Positions 10,305 to 21,124 of a stretch of DNA of 64,000 bases are shown one piece after another; the first letter of the stretch is position 1; the number at the start of each line of letters is the position of its first letter. Origin of the DNA: Erinaceus europaeus (Eukaryota > Chordata > Mammalia > Eulipotyphla > Erinaceidae); contig NC_080176.1 of the NCBI RefSeq assembly GCF_950295315.1, positions 33,011,006 through 33,075,005 of the forward strand, written 5' to 3'. The position numbers and the translations under genes are program-made. Below the pieces are notes generated by a model, which saw nothing but the letters and a program-made list of their open reading frames with translations, had not been told where the DNA came from and made no database searches.

Positions 10305-10636
10305 TGTTGGGCATTAAACCAGCTCCCCCCTGCTCCATGCTGCGTTGCATATAGTATGGTCTATTTACATAATCATTGTTTTGCCTGAGACACACCCTGC
10401 CTGCAGGGTATTAGTTTAATCCCCACTGGTTAGAACCTTCGCACCAGCTGCTATGGAAGCTTGCTACCTTCTTTCTCTTTTTCTCCACCCCCTCTCCTAG
10501 CCATTTCCTTTTCTGACCTGACACTTCCATTTCAAAAGATATAAAGGTGTTTCCTCTGATCAATAAAGGCACTGCATTGCTTTCCTGCTCAGTCACGAGT
10601 TCCAGAGTCTCTCTCTCCAGCGACGCTAGCCCGGCA
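10305..10636 (+). mobile_element. Solo LTR, same family as the ERV LTRs at 4324 and 6482
   Basis: 332 bp, starting TGTTGGGCATTAAACC and ending GCTAGCCCGGCA. It has a TATA-like GATATAAAGG (about 10538-10547) and AATAAA (10562-10567). It shares TGGTCTATTTACATAATCATTG and the GCGACGCTAGC end with the ERV LTRs. The flanking hexamers AGCAGG and AGTGGA are a degraded 6-bp TSD (L1 consensus AGCGGG). Internal sequence was lost by LTR-LTR recombination. Confidence 0.8.
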
Positions 10637-10735
10637 AGTGGAGAAGCAATTACAAAAGCCAAACCTTCAACCTTCTGCATCCCACAATGATCTTGGGTCC
10701 ATACTCCCAGAGGGTTAAAGAATAGGAAAGCTATC

Positions 10736-11010
10736 GGGAGTCAGGATGTAGCGCAGCGGGTTAAGCGCAGGTGGCGCAAAGCACAAAGACCGGCATAAGG
10801 ATCCCGGTTCGAACCCCGGCTCCCCACCTGCAGGGGAGTCGCTTCACAGGCGGTGAAGCAGGTCTGCAGGTGTCTATCTTTCTCTCCCCCTCTCTGTCTT
10901 CCCCTCCTCTCTCCATTTCTCTCTGTCCTATCCAACAACGACGACAACAATAATAATTACAACAATAAAACAACAAGGGCAACAAAAGGGAATAAATAAA
11001 AAAAAAAAAA
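10736..11010 (+). mobile_element. ERI-type SINE, near-intact, inside an L1 3' UTR
   Basis: It starts GGGAGTCAGGATGTAGCGC, keeps the A and B boxes (GGTTCGAACCC) and ends in (A)n. A perfect 17-bp TSD AGAATAGGAAAGCTATC lies at 10719-10735 and 11011-11027. It is younger than the L1 that hosts it. Confidence 0.95.
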
Positions 11011-11465
11011 AGAATAGGAAAGCTATCAGGGGAGGGGTTGGTATACGGATGCCTGGTGGTGGGAACTGTGTGAAGTTGTACTCATCTTATCCTATGGTTT
11101 TGTCAATGTTTCCTTTTTATAAATAAAAAATCAAAAAAAAGAAGAAAAAGACTCTCATGCTTGAGTCCCAGGTTCAGCCCCTAACACCACCATAGACCAG
11201 AGCTGAGCAGTGCTCTGCTCACTCTATCTTCCTGTAACACTCTCATTAAATAAATAAAATAATAAAAATTAAAAATTGAAAGTGATTATTCTTTTTTCAT
11301 CTTGAGGACTCAAATGGGAAAAATTATACCTAAGTTTTTTTCAAGTTGTTGAGAAATACTCTTATGCTATATAAACTGTTTCAGGATAAAGAAAAATGAA
11401 TATAACTCTGGTATCAAGACAAACAGGAAACAAATCATAGTTCTCACTTAAAAATACACACACAG

Positions 11466-11805
11466 GGGGTCGGGCGGTAGCACAGCAGGTTAAGTGCACA
11501 TGGGAAAAAGCACAAAGACCTACGCAAGGATCCTGGTAGGAGCTCACGGGTCCCCACCTGCAGGGGGGTTGCTTGACAAGCGGTGAAGCAGGTCTGCAGG
11601 TCTTTCTCTCTCCCTCTGTCTTCCCCTCATCTCTCAATTTCTCTCTGTCCTATCCAACAACAATAACATCAATAACAACAATAATAATAACCACAACAGC
11701 GATAAAACAACAAGGGCAACAAAAGGGGAAAAAATTAGCCTACAGGAGCAGTGGACTCATGGTGTAGGCACTGAGCCCCAGCAATAACCCTGGAGGCAAA
11801 AAAAA
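11466..11805 (+). mobile_element. ERI-type SINE, long form with 3' module
   Basis: The head GGGGTCGGGCGGTAGCACAGCAGG is followed by a degraded B box, the usual pyrimidine body and then the extra 3' module (GCCTACAGGAGCAGTGGACTC...AACCCTGGAGGC) absent from the short form. CA-rich flanks obscure the TSD. Confidence 0.85.
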
Positions 11806-12044
11806 ATAATAAAAATTAAAATTAAAATATACACACATACACACACACATCTATACAGCCTAAACTAGAAATCTAATTTAAAATATTTCAAATGCATAGC
11901 CCATCACAGTAGTTGAGTACAGTTTCAAATCAGAAAAATAAATTAATATAACAAACTAAATCAATAAATATAACTTAAAAGTGATGATCTTTGTGGATAT
12001 TGCAACAGAACTGAGTATAATATTTCTTGGGACTTCATATATAT
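11806..12044. other. AT-rich unassigned stretch
   Basis: Contains a short CA-type run (about 11829-11850). No gene or clear repeat seen. Confidence 0.4.
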
Positions 12045-12395
12045 AGTAAACACTGACAAAACCATAGGATAAGAGGGGTACAACTCCACACAATTCTCAC
12101 TGCCAGAACTCCATATTACATCCTCTCCCTTGATAGCTTTCTTATTCTCTAACGCTCTGGGAGTATGGACCCAAGGTCATTGTGGGGTGCAGACGGTGGA
12201 AGGTGTCACTTCTATAATTACTTCCTCGATGAACATACTCCCAGCCTGCCTCTCTCTTTCCCTAGTGGGGCGGGGTTCTGGGGAATCAGAGCTCCAAGAC
12301 ACATTGGTGGGTTTGTCTGTACAGGGAAGTCTGGTTGGCATCATGCTAGCATCTGGAACCTGGTAGTTGAAAAAAGAGTTAACATAGGGGAAAAG
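12045..12395 (-). mobile_element. L1 3' end fragment, minus strand
   Basis: Reverse complement of the terminal L1 3' UTR block (CCAGGTTCCAGATGCTAGCATG...GGGAGTATG...GTTGTACCCCTCTTATCCTATGG). It is diverged and 5'-truncated. Confidence 0.8.
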
Positions 12396-12619
12396 AATGA
12401 TGCTTTCTTAAGAAAATAGCAAAGCTCTTTATACATAGGAGGGAGGAACACCATTCTAATAACCAGACAGGATCCTTATACACCTTCAGTTTTATTCTCA
12501 ATGTGTGGCTGGTACTCTTTTGTGAAGATAAATTTAAAAACAAACAAACAAATAAACAAAACACCATGAAAGATAAATAAGAAACAAGACTGCAGATAGT
12601 GAACCAGCCTTATATCCCT
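12396..12619. other. Unassigned stretch
   Basis: No feature recognised apart from an A-rich (AAAC)n patch near 12540-12565. Confidence 0.3.
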
Positions 12620-15050
12620 GGGATAAGTCCCACTTGGCCGTGATGTGCAATCTTTTTAATATACTGCTGTATCCAGTTGGCTATAATTTTATTCAGTATT
12701 TTAGTATCTATGTTTATCAGAGATATTGGTCTGTAGTCTTTATTTTTTGTGTCCTTTTCAGATTGGAAAAAGATCTTTATATACTATACATCAGATGGAA
12801 AGCTAATACCCAAAACAGATAAAGAACTCACCAAACTTAGCAACAAAAACCCAAATTACACTATCCAAAAATGGAAAGAAGACATAAACAAAATATTCAC
12901 CAAAGAAGAAATCCAAAAGGCCAACAGATATATGAAAAAATGCTCCAAGTGATTGACTGTCAGAGAAATGCAAATAATGACAACAATGAAATATCACTTC
13001 ATGCCTATGAGAATGCCATGCACCAGAAATGATAGCAACAACAGATGAACCCTCCTGTACTGCTGGTGGGAATGTAAATTGGTCCAACCTCTGTGGAGAG
13101 GAATCTGGAAAACTCTCAGGTTTTTGACCCCACAATTCCTCTCCTGGGGATATAACCTAAGGAACCACATACACATATCTAAAAAGATCTGTGTATATCT
13201 ATGCTCATAGTAGCACAATTTGTAGTAGCCAAAACCTGGAAGCAATCCAGGTATCCAACAACAGATAAGTGGCTGAGTAAGTTGTGATAGATAGCCATAA
13301 TGGAATATTACTCAGCTATTAAAAATAATGAATTCACCTCATCTTGGATGGAGTTTGAAGGAGTCATGTAAGTAAGACAAGCCAGAAAGAGAAATATGAG
13401 ATAGCACTCATAGAAGTTGAGAAATAAGAACAGAAAGGGAGATACAAAGAATTGGGACTGGATTCAGTGTACTGCACCAAAATGAAAGACTCTTGGTAGG
13501 TAGGAGTGGCTCCAGATCCTGAAGCAGGACACAGGCAGTGGTTAAAGTGTTATACAGAAAACTGAGAACTTTTTTTTATTTATTTTGTTTTTCTTTTTTA
13601 TTTATTTTTTTATTTAAGAAAGGATTAATTAACAAAACCATAGGGTAGGAGGGGTACAATTCCACACAATTCCCACCACCCAATCTCCATATCCCACCCC
13701 CTCCCCTGATAGCTTTCCCATTCTCCATCCCTCTAGGAGCATGGACCCAGGGTCATTGTGGGTTACAGAAGGTAGAAGGTCTGGCTTCTGTAATTGCTTC
13801 CCTGCTGAACATGGGTGTTGACTGGTTGGTCCATACTCCCAGTCTGTCTCTCCCTTTCCCTAGTAGGGTGTGTCTCTGGGGAAGCTGAGCTCCAGGACAC
13901 ATTGGTGGGGTCTTCAATCCAGGGAAGCCTGGCCAGCATCCTGATGGCATCTGGAACCTGGTGACTGAAAAGAGAGTTAACATACAAAGCCAAACAAATT
14001 GTTGAGCAATCATGGACCCAAAGCTTGGAATAGTGGAGAGGAAGTGTTAGGGAGGTACTCACTACAAACTCTAGTGTACTTCTGCTTTCAGGTATGTTTT
14101 GCAGTAGTTTATAGATACGTGTGAAGATATGCTCTCTCTCACAGAAACTGGTGTATATCTAGGTTTTGGGACTTTGTTAGAAAGTGAACCACCTGAGATG
14201 AAATTAGAGTATACTATGAAAGGAAAGGTCTCACCCGAGTAATGAAGCTGAAGGGTTGTCATTCCACATGTGAAGTCTCTGGACACAGTCTGAAGTGAAG
14301 CATGTTGAGGTGGCAATCGTTGCATTGGTTAGGTTGTGATCGGCGGATGCAATATTATTTGATATGGATTGGGAGAGGCATACGGGAAAGTGGGCCCTAT
14401 CCAAGGGTTCCAGGACTGGGGGAAGTAGGGGCTCTATAGTGGAGACTAAGAAGATCTGAAAGGGAAACTAAAAGCAGGACCTGACCAAATTGTAAGTAGG
14501 GCACCAAAGTAAAAACCTGTGATGAGGGGTTGACATGCAGCTTCCTGGGCCAGCGGGGGGGAGGAAGTGGGTTGGAGGGATGGGTCACAGTCTTTTGGTG
14601 GTGGGAATGGTGTTTATGTACACTCCTAGCAAAATGTAGACATATAAATCACTAGTTAATTAATTTGAGAAGGGGAAAATTAATTGTATGTCTCAAAGTT
14701 TTTCAAAACACAAACTGAATCTTTTTAATATATAGGCTGTGTATTTGATATGCGGACTCTCTCAAAAGCCTAGACCAAGTAGATCAGAAGCATCCAATAG
14801 CACAGCTATATACAAGATACTGGATACTGTACAGCAAACCATAACAAAAGGACTTTTCAAAGTTAACCCAATTACCAAATAATGTGATGATAACATTAAC
14901 TATTGATTGTCTTTTTGAACCCTAAAACTGAGAATTTTTACACATGTACCAACAGCTGTATTTACTGTCAACTGTAAATCATGCATACCCATCAGAGAGA
15001 GAAAGAGAGAGAGGGAGGGAAGGAGAAGGAGAGGGAGAAGGAAACAAACA
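12620..15050 (+). mobile_element. Old L1 with 5' inversion, interrupted by a younger L1
   Basis: 12620-12763 is ORF2 reverse-transcriptase sequence on the minus strand (it matches the region around 52690-52825 of the second L1). From 12765 the element is ORF2 C-terminal sequence on the plus strand ([13 protein letters not shown]..., matching about 54199), followed by an older-type 3' UTR. A younger L1 is inserted at 13569-14923. The tail resumes at 14935 and ends at a GA/GGGA-rich run about 15000-15045. Opposed segments with a missing middle are the signature of twin priming. Confidence 0.8.
13569..14923 (-). mobile_element. Young truncated L1 3' UTR with 5' inversion
   Basis: 13569-14446 is the terminal L1 3' UTR on the minus strand, with its T-rich (poly-A) end at the left. 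14447-14923 is the preceding part of the same 3' UTR on the plus strand. The inner ends of the two parts adjoin in the L1 consensus, with only about 20-25 bases lost. The 11-bp TSD AAAACTGAGAA is present at 13558-13568 and 14924-14934. Confidence 0.88.
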
Positions 15051-15422
15051 AACAAAGAAGACCACAGGGAGGTGGAAAGTACCAAAAACAAAGTTTAAAA
15101 ACATCAGTAGCTTTCTTATGTGATAGCAATAATGATTCAGAAAGTTGAACAGGAACGAAGACTCCATGGCCCACTGAGCAAGCAACAGCAAAAACTGGCT
15201 CTCCTCCAACATCTTATAACATTCTTTATGAAGTAGCATAGATATGGCTGGTGGGGCCCATAGAGGATTTGGGGGGGGCTGAAGAGACAGAAATTTCAAA
15301 GAAACAGCAAAAGAACATGGGGGGTGAACTCTATTAATTATAGTCAACATTCATTGTATGTTGTTCATCTAGCAGGCACTGTGTTTAGAATGATGTGGTC
15401 TCATTTTCTTTTTCACATATTC
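15051..15422. other. Unassigned stretch
   Basis: No gene or recognisable repeat. A 123-codon minus-strand frame here (14979-15350) is partly the translated GA-rich run and is not credible. Confidence 0.35.
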
Positions 15423-15608
15423 AAAAAAATATTTATTTATTTGACAGAGGCAGGCAGAAATTGAGGGAGAGAAAGAGAGAGAGTCACCTGCAGTACTACT
15501 TCACCACTTGTGAAACTTTAGCCCTAAAGCTGTGTACTGGGGACTTGAACAGGGTCCTTGCACATGGTAGTGTGTGCATTCAGTCAGGTGCACCACCACC
15601 TGGTCCTC
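15423..15608 (-). mobile_element. Old ERI-type SINE, minus strand
   Basis: TTTATTTATTTGACAGAGGCAGGCAG...CACCTGCAG...CTTCACCACTTGTGAA...GGGACTTGAACAGGGTCCTTGCACATGG is a diverged ERI-type SINE read backwards. Confidence 0.8.
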
Positions 15609-15683
15609 TGCATTCATTTTTTAAAATAATATTTATTACATGTGAGAAAAGAAAGAGAGAGAAGCCAGAGAGCCAGTCTGATA

Positions 15684-15722
15684 TGTGTGATGCTCACCAG
15701 TCTGATATGTGTGATGCTCAAC
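15684..15722 (+). repeat. Short tandem duplication, 25-bp unit
   Basis: CAGTCTGATATGTGTGATGCTCA occurs twice in a row (about 15675-15722). Confidence 0.75.
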
Positions 15723-15799
15723 TGGGAAGGAAACTCAGGCATGTGAATCTGTTTTGTTACCAGTAAACTAGTCCCACAGCCATACTCAACTCCTTTAAT

Positions 15800-15962
15800 C
15801 CTGACAGCACACACATGTATAAATAAGTAGGTTGGGTCCTATTACTTCATGTCCTAAAGCAGCCAGAGAAAAACAGAGGTCCTCCTTATGCCAGGCCAAG
15901 ATCAGTTGGGGTTTGAATGTGGGCAGTCTGACTCTAGGGCCCTGCATTTTAAGCATCAAAAC
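15800..15962 (-). repeat. MIR-like ancient SINE, minus strand
   Basis: The stretch GTTTGAATGTGGGCAGTCTGACTCTAGGGCCCTGC has the pattern of the MIR element read backwards (TTTGAACCCAGGTCTGTCTGACTCC...). Old and diverged. Confidence 0.55.
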
Positions 15963-16129
15963 AGCAATAATCAAACAAACAGTAGTAACCAAACAAACAG
16001 TAGAGAGAAATGAATTCCCATCTATAAAGAAAAATATATAGTCATAATGAATGGCAAAGTAACTAGGGGAAAACTTGAAAATGTTATTTAGGTGGGATAA
16101 AGAAATAAGGAGTTTTCTAAGGAAGAGGT

Positions 16130-16328
16130 ATGGGCCAGTAGATGACGCACCAGGTTAAACGCATATAGTGTGAAGTACAGGGACCTGCACAAGGATCCAG
16201 ATTCCAGCCCCCAGCTCCCCACCTGCAGGGGAGTCACTTCACAGGCAGTGAAGCAGGTCTGCTGGTGTCTCTCTTTCTCTCTCCCTCTCTGTCTTCCCCT
16301 CCTCTCTCAATTTCTCTCTGCCCTAACA
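16130..16328 (+). mobile_element. ERI-type SINE, tail missing
   Basis: The head GGGCCAGTAGATGACGCACCAGG, the CCCCACCTGCAGGGGAGTC block and the pyrimidine body are present. The element stops at TCTCTCTGCCCTAACAGAG. Confidence 0.85.
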
Positions 16329-16339
16329 GAGAGAAAGAG

Positions 16340-17165
16340 AGAGATGTATGAAGAATGTTCCATGCCACTTATCATTAGAGAAATGAAAATTAAAGTTACA
16401 CAAAGATTTCATCTCACAACTGTGAAAATGGCCTACATCAGCAAAACAGGAGGGCTAGTGGATAACTCACTTGGACTGTGCACTCTGCTATGTGCTTGGC
16501 CCTCACTTGAGTGCAACCTCCACTGCACTGAAGGAAGCTTCAGTGCTGTGGTCTCATTGTGTCTCTCTCTAAAAATAAACAAAACTGTATTTAAACAACA
16601 AGCACAACAAGAAACAATGGGTGTTGAGGAGGTTGTGAAGAAAAAAGAACTCTGCTATACTGCTCATGGGGATGCAAACTTGTGCAGCTCCTTTGGAAGA
16701 CTGTAGGGACAGTCCTTAAATAAACAAATGGAAGTACTTTATGATACAGTAATACCACTCATAGGCATTTATCCAAATAACACTCAAATACTAGTTAGAA
16801 AGGACATAAATATCCCTATGTTAATAGCTGCATTATTCACAATAGCCAAAGAGTGAAGCAGCCTAAATGCCTACCAACAAATGACTGTCTAAAGAGGTTC
16901 TGGGATACATATTCCATGGAATATGATTATGACTAGAAATAAGAGATGGTTCACTCATATGGGGAATCTAGAGATCATGAACTTGCCAAATAAATAAATA
17001 AATAAACCCAAAACAAACAAAGTGTTTCTAAGACTGTGAGAACTCTGATGGTTCTCTTTGGGATGTAGGAGGGTGGGGATGCATAACTTTGGTGGTGGGT
17101 GTGGTACGGAGCTACATACTGTAATCTTAGTATCTTGTAACATATTATTAATAAAAAATTTTAAA
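16340..17165 (+). mobile_element. Old L1 ORF2 3' end and 3' UTR
   Basis: Diverged ORF2 end (CACTTATCATTAGAGAAATG...AACTCTGCTATACTGCTCATGGGGATGCAAACT...AGTAATACCACTCATAGGCATTTATCC), then 3' UTR to ATTATTAATAAAAAATTTT. A third-family SINE sits inside at 16445-16600. Confidence 0.8.
16445..16600 (+). mobile_element. Third-family SINE (GGAAGCTTC type) within an old L1
   Basis: GGCTAGTGGATAACTCACTTGG...TGCTTGGCCCTCACTTGAGTGC...CTGAAGGAAGCTTCAGTGCTGTGGTCTC...TCTCTCTAAAAATAAAC. It is a tRNA-like SINE distinct from the ERI type and shares its body with 21125 and 36246. Confidence 0.65.
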
Positions 17166-17334
17166 ACATCTCCTAGTAATTCTTAAATTCATTTGCAAGA
17201 ATGAGAAGGCAAGGAAAGCTTTAATGTAATTATTAAATGTATTAAGAATAATAATTAAATGTATTAAGAGTAATAAATAATGCAATGTCAAAAAATAATA
17301 ATTATATGTCTAAGAATAAAATATATTATAAAAT

Positions 17335-18090
17335 AGGCAGTTGTCTAAAGAAGATATACAGATGGTCAGACACATGAGTAAATGCCCCCACTTCACTTAT
17401 TATTAGAGAAATGCAAATTAAACCACAATGAGATTTCACTTAACACCTGTAACACATCAACAGAGCAGAATATGCTAAATGCCAGTGAGGATGTGGAGAA
17501 AAAGGAACTCTGTTGAACTGTTTGCAGGAATGCAAACTGATGCAGCCCCTTTGGAAAATAGCATGAAGAGTCCTTAAACAAGTTAAAATGAAAATACCTT
17601 ACGGTCCTGCAATGCCACTCCTAGGTTTATATCTAAATGACATGAAAACACTAATTCAAAGGGATATATGTACCTTATATTAATAGCTGCATTATTCACA
17701 TCTTCCAAGGAGGGGAAACAACCTGAATGCTCATGTACAGAACAAAGGATAAAAACAGCATGGGACATATATTCATTGTAATACTATATTGCAATAAAAA
17801 TGATTTTGTATCCTTCAGAACAAAATGGATGGAACTGGAGGTGATTATACTTAAGTAAATAAGGAAGTGAAAGATAACTACTGGGTAATTTCCACTCATA
17901 TGTAGAATGCAGGTAATTAAAATACATGAATGTGCAACAAAAAGTGGCCACATTGTTTCCCTTTTTCAGTCTTTTTGAAAGCTATGATGGTTATTGTTGG
18001 GGGCTAGAGGGGGCAACAAGACTTTGTTGGTGAATGTGGTGTAAAGCTATACTATTGTAATCTTGCAATCTTTAAAACAAAAATCACTAA
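17335..18090 (+). mobile_element. Old L1 ORF2 3' end and 3' UTR
   Basis: GTCTAAAGAAGATATACAGATGG...CACTTATTATTAGAGAAATGCAAATTAAACC...GGTGAATGTGGTGTAAAGC...ATCACTAATAAAAATA. This is the classical end of an ancient L1, and no frame is intact. Confidence 0.85.
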
Positions 18091-18690
18091 TAAAAATAAC
18101 CTAAAAATGTATTACAAACTACATTAATGAAAAATTACTGATGTAGGAAAGGAAGCAAACAAAACAGGACTGTTCAGAAATAAGGTCTAATAAATAGAGA
18201 TGCTACTTAGAAATAATTAAATAATAAAAAATATTTAATTGTCAAATAGTGTTGAATGACAGGTTAAAAATTTAGAAAAAGGATGTGAGGGCATCTGGCT
18301 CTGACATCTGTCACCCCATTGATTGCCAGGGTTGATTGAGCTGATCTGGCTGGCTAGGCAGCTGTCCCCTTCCTCCCTCACTGCACCATGTGTGTCCCTC
18401 CAGAAGCTGTGCCCTTGGTCAGAGAGACCTTTCCTGAATAGAGAAAGACCAGTCTTCAGTTGAGGGGATATGAGTAGCTGCACTCCCCTCCAAATAAGCT
18501 CTCAAGAATTTGGAAAGAAAATCAATTTTGTTCATATTCCAGCCTATAATACTAAAGATATAAATTATAGAAATACACAGTTAAGATGAGGAATTATTTT
18601 TTTCTAAGTTTAAAATCAATAAGAGAAAAGTAGAAAGGTAAAGCTTCATAGAGTTGGTAACATGTTAGCATGTTAAAAACATTAGAGATA
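18091..18690. other. Unassigned stretch
   Basis: Nothing recognisable. GC-richer around 18290-18440. Confidence 0.35.
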
Positions 18691-18998
18691 GGGGCCGGGT
18701 GGTACTGCAGCGGGTTAAGTGCACATTGCACCATGCATAAGGACCAGCTTAAAGATCCTGGCTTGAGCCCCTGGTTCCCCACCTGCAGGAGGGTCGCATC
18801 ACAAGTGGTGAAGCAGGTCTGCAGGTGTCTGTCTTTCTCTCCTCCTCTCCATCTTCCCCTCCTCAATTTCTCTTTGTCCTACCTAACAACAATGACAGGA
18901 ATAACAACAACAATGATGGGCAACAAAAGGGAAAAATGGCCTCCAGGAGCAGTGGATTTGTAGTGCAGGCACTGAACCCCAGAAATAACCCTGAAGGA
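18691..18998 (+). mobile_element. ERI-type SINE, long form
   Basis: The head GGGGCCGGGTGGTACTGCAGCGGGTTAAG, the CCCCACCTGCAGG block, the pyrimidine body and the 3' module (GCCTCCAGGAGCAGTGG...AACCCTGAAGG) are all present. The A-rich tail is largely lost. Confidence 0.85.
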
Positions 18999-19820
18999 TT
19001 CCATTCAGGAACATGAACCACAGTTTGCCAAGTCATGAATGCACGATGTCATGTGGCACTGATCCAACTTATACAGCAAAAGCTACAACGTCCCACTGAG
19101 GTCATATTACAGAAATTAGGATTATATAAAGTTGGTCTTCTGGGAACCCAGTACCACATCCAGATAAAAGCAACACAGCACTTTCAGCACCTCTCTATGC
19201 TGTATATCTCATCCCAGTGGGTCCCTGCATTGTCCTATCTCCAGAACTTACTAGGTTTCTTATATGCAGGATAGGAGAGAAGAATGCATGGTGGCTAATG
19301 AGGCTAATGGTGGTGGAATAACCTGAAATCTTCAGGGTATAAATAAAGGTGTCTTCCTATCAGTGTGTTCCCATACTAGACAGAAGGCTAAAAGCCACCA
19401 AGGTGGTAACTTCCTCACTGAAATAATTGAGCAAGACAACTCCACCAAATTCCCAAGGAAATAAATGTGTTTTGGGGACATAGATATTGGTAATTCCAAG
19501 AGCTGATGCAATTTTAGGGGAAGTGATACACAAAATAAAGGATGGCAGTTTGCACTGAGCAAGCAAAGTTGAAAATTTAGCAACTCCTGAAACTGTCTGG
19601 CAGTAAAATTTGTCTATCAGCTGGGGGAATGTAACCATTTTGACAAGTTTCCATTTCATAGAAGACTCAAGGTTTTAAATTTGGACTTAAAACTAAATGT
19701 TCTTTCTGTCTTCAGTTTTACACAGAAACTTTAGAAATATATAAAGTAGTTCAAAATATTCCATGATATACAAGAGACATGCAGAATCTACTTTAAAAGG
19801 GTCTCTGAAAAATGTTTGTC
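18999..19820. other. Unassigned, non-repetitive-looking stretch
   Basis: It includes a 99-codon minus-strand frame (19360-19659), which has no motif I recognise. It could be unique host DNA or an unidentified processed pseudogene. Confidence 0.35.
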
Positions 19821-19985
19821 AGGGGCCATGTGCCAGCACAACTGGTAAAACGTACACTTCCAAAAGGAAGGATCTGAGCTCAAGCCCTGCAAAGAAGAAC
19901 TTTTGTAAGCTGTGGAGTAGGCTGCAGGTGTCTCTCCCCCCACACCTTGCTTTTCTGTATCTATCATAATAAAAAATGAAATAAA
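19821..19985 (+). mobile_element. Old ERI-type SINE
   Basis: GGGGCCATGTGCCAGCACAACTGG...GATCTGAGCTCAAGCCCTGC...GCTGCAGGTGTCTCTC, ending with AATAAAAAATG. Diverged. Confidence 0.65.
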
Positions 19986-20034
19986 ATATAACCAAAATGC
20001 TTAAATTTGTTCAAGGAAAATAGACAAACCACTC

Positions 20035-20400
20035 TTAGAAGTCTATGACCTTAGTAAAGTCATGGGACCCTTGGAATATGCCTAAAATAGACTTCCTAAC
20101 TTTTTCCAAAATGGAGAACCCAAATCTCCTCTACTATATTCTTACTTTAAGGTTCCTGATTACTAAAAAATTTTTCTGCCTTATATCTTAATGCTTTTTC
20201 AGCCACCAAGCTGAAGGTGCTATCATGACATCAGCCTGACTTCCCTGGACAGAAAACCATAACAATGTGTCCTGGAACCCCACCTATCCAGAGCCCTGTC
20301 CCACTAGCAAAAGACAGAAACAGGTTGGCATCTAACAAAGAGGCAACTACAGAAGCCAGGCCTTCTATAATGATCCCAGAGGATCCTGGCAACTGGTATC
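20035..20400 (+). mobile_element. L1 3' UTR fragment, older type
   Basis: AGTAAAGTCATGGGACCCTTGG...CAGCCACCAAGCTGAAGGTGCTA...CAATGTGTCCTGGAACCCC matches the older 3' UTR seen at 33785 and 62310. Confidence 0.75.
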
Positions 20401-20535
20401 ACTGTTTTTAGTGACCCCTGCCCCCTCTTTCATGACATTTGTTCTGTACTTTTTTTTCAGTGATTTTCCCCCCAGAAACATCCTGGTTGTTTTGGGAATT
20501 CAAATCTACCACTCCCAGTGGCTACTCTCTACCCC

Positions 20536-20743
20536 CCTTTGTTTTTTGTTTTCCTTTTGTTTTATTTGATAGGACAGAGAGAAACTGAAAGGGGAGAAGC
20601 TAGATGAGAGAGAGACACTTACAGACATGCTTCACAACTCATGAAGTGTTCCCACCCCCTGTAGGTGGGGAGAGGGGGCTCAAAGGGGCTCCTTGCACAT
20701 GGTAATGTGTACCCTTAAACAGGTGTGCCACTGCTCAACCCCC
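20536..20743 (-). mobile_element. Old ERI-type SINE, minus strand
   Basis: TTTGATAGGACAGAGAGAAACTG...CTGTAGGTGGGGAGAGGGGGCTCAAAGGGGCTCCTTGCACATGG is the SINE read backwards. Confidence 0.75.
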
Positions 20744-21120
20744 AGTACTTTACAGATCTTTGATCCTCCATAACCTCATTGATCACAGAATATTCAATTA
20801 ACCTTTTAGACTGAAAAAGATTAAGAGATATTTTCCAAAGGTTTCTGATGTGGAAGAGAGTTGGACAAATCAGAAAATGATCTCAGGTTCCCCTTTTTAG
20901 TCCTTGGAAAATAAGTCAGTTTCCTTTATTCTAACCTAGGAAAGGTTGTTAGCATTGTTTTCTTGTTCCAATTAGAATACCTCCCTTTCACATAGAGGTG
21001 AGAAAAATGCTCTCCAACAGTAAAATGCAAATATCCCATTCCCCATCAATTTGAGATGTCCCTATAAGATCTGATTTAAGATTTCCTCTCAGCTAGAAAA
21101 TTAAATGTCTAGACTGGCAA
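20744..21120. other. Unassigned stretch
   Basis: No gene or clear repeat seen. Confidence 0.3.
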
Positions 21121-21124
21121 AATA

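Larger units (their letters stand above)
9261..11146 (+). mobile_element. 5'-truncated L1, older 3' UTR type
   Basis: 3' UTR sequence of the older type, with GGGCCTAGGCCTCAAATAAATC, CATCTCTATCAGGAACAAC and CATGACATCATCTCCCCAGACAATAA. It ends with the shared terminal block (TTTGTTTGGCTTTGTAT...CCTATGGTTTTGTCAATGTTTCC) and an A-rich tail. A solo LTR (10305-10636) and a young SINE (10736-11010) interrupt it. It has no coding sequence. Confidence 0.85.
9217..11275 (+). mobile_element. Second-family SINE split by a later L1 insertion
   Basis: The head (GGGAAGACAACATAATGGTTATAGATAAAGTCTCT, about 9225-9260) continues at about 11147 with AAAGACTCTCATGCTTGAGTCCCAGGTTCAG, then CAGAGCTGAGCAGTGCTCTG and an A-rich tail to about 11275. 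Joined in the mind they follow the layout of the SINE at 35042. The 9-bp repeat AAAG[T/A]CTCT at 9252-9260 and 11147-11155 is the TSD of the intervening L1. Confidence 0.7.

Noticed and set aside
14979..15350. 123-codon minus-strand frame ending in a Ser/Pro/Leu-rich run
   Set aside because: The C-terminal part is the translated GA-rich simple repeat. The remainder has no homology.
19360..19659. 99-codon minus-strand frame as a gene or processed pseudogene
   Set aside because: No recognisable homology, poly-A tail or TSD found. A length of this order is expected by chance.
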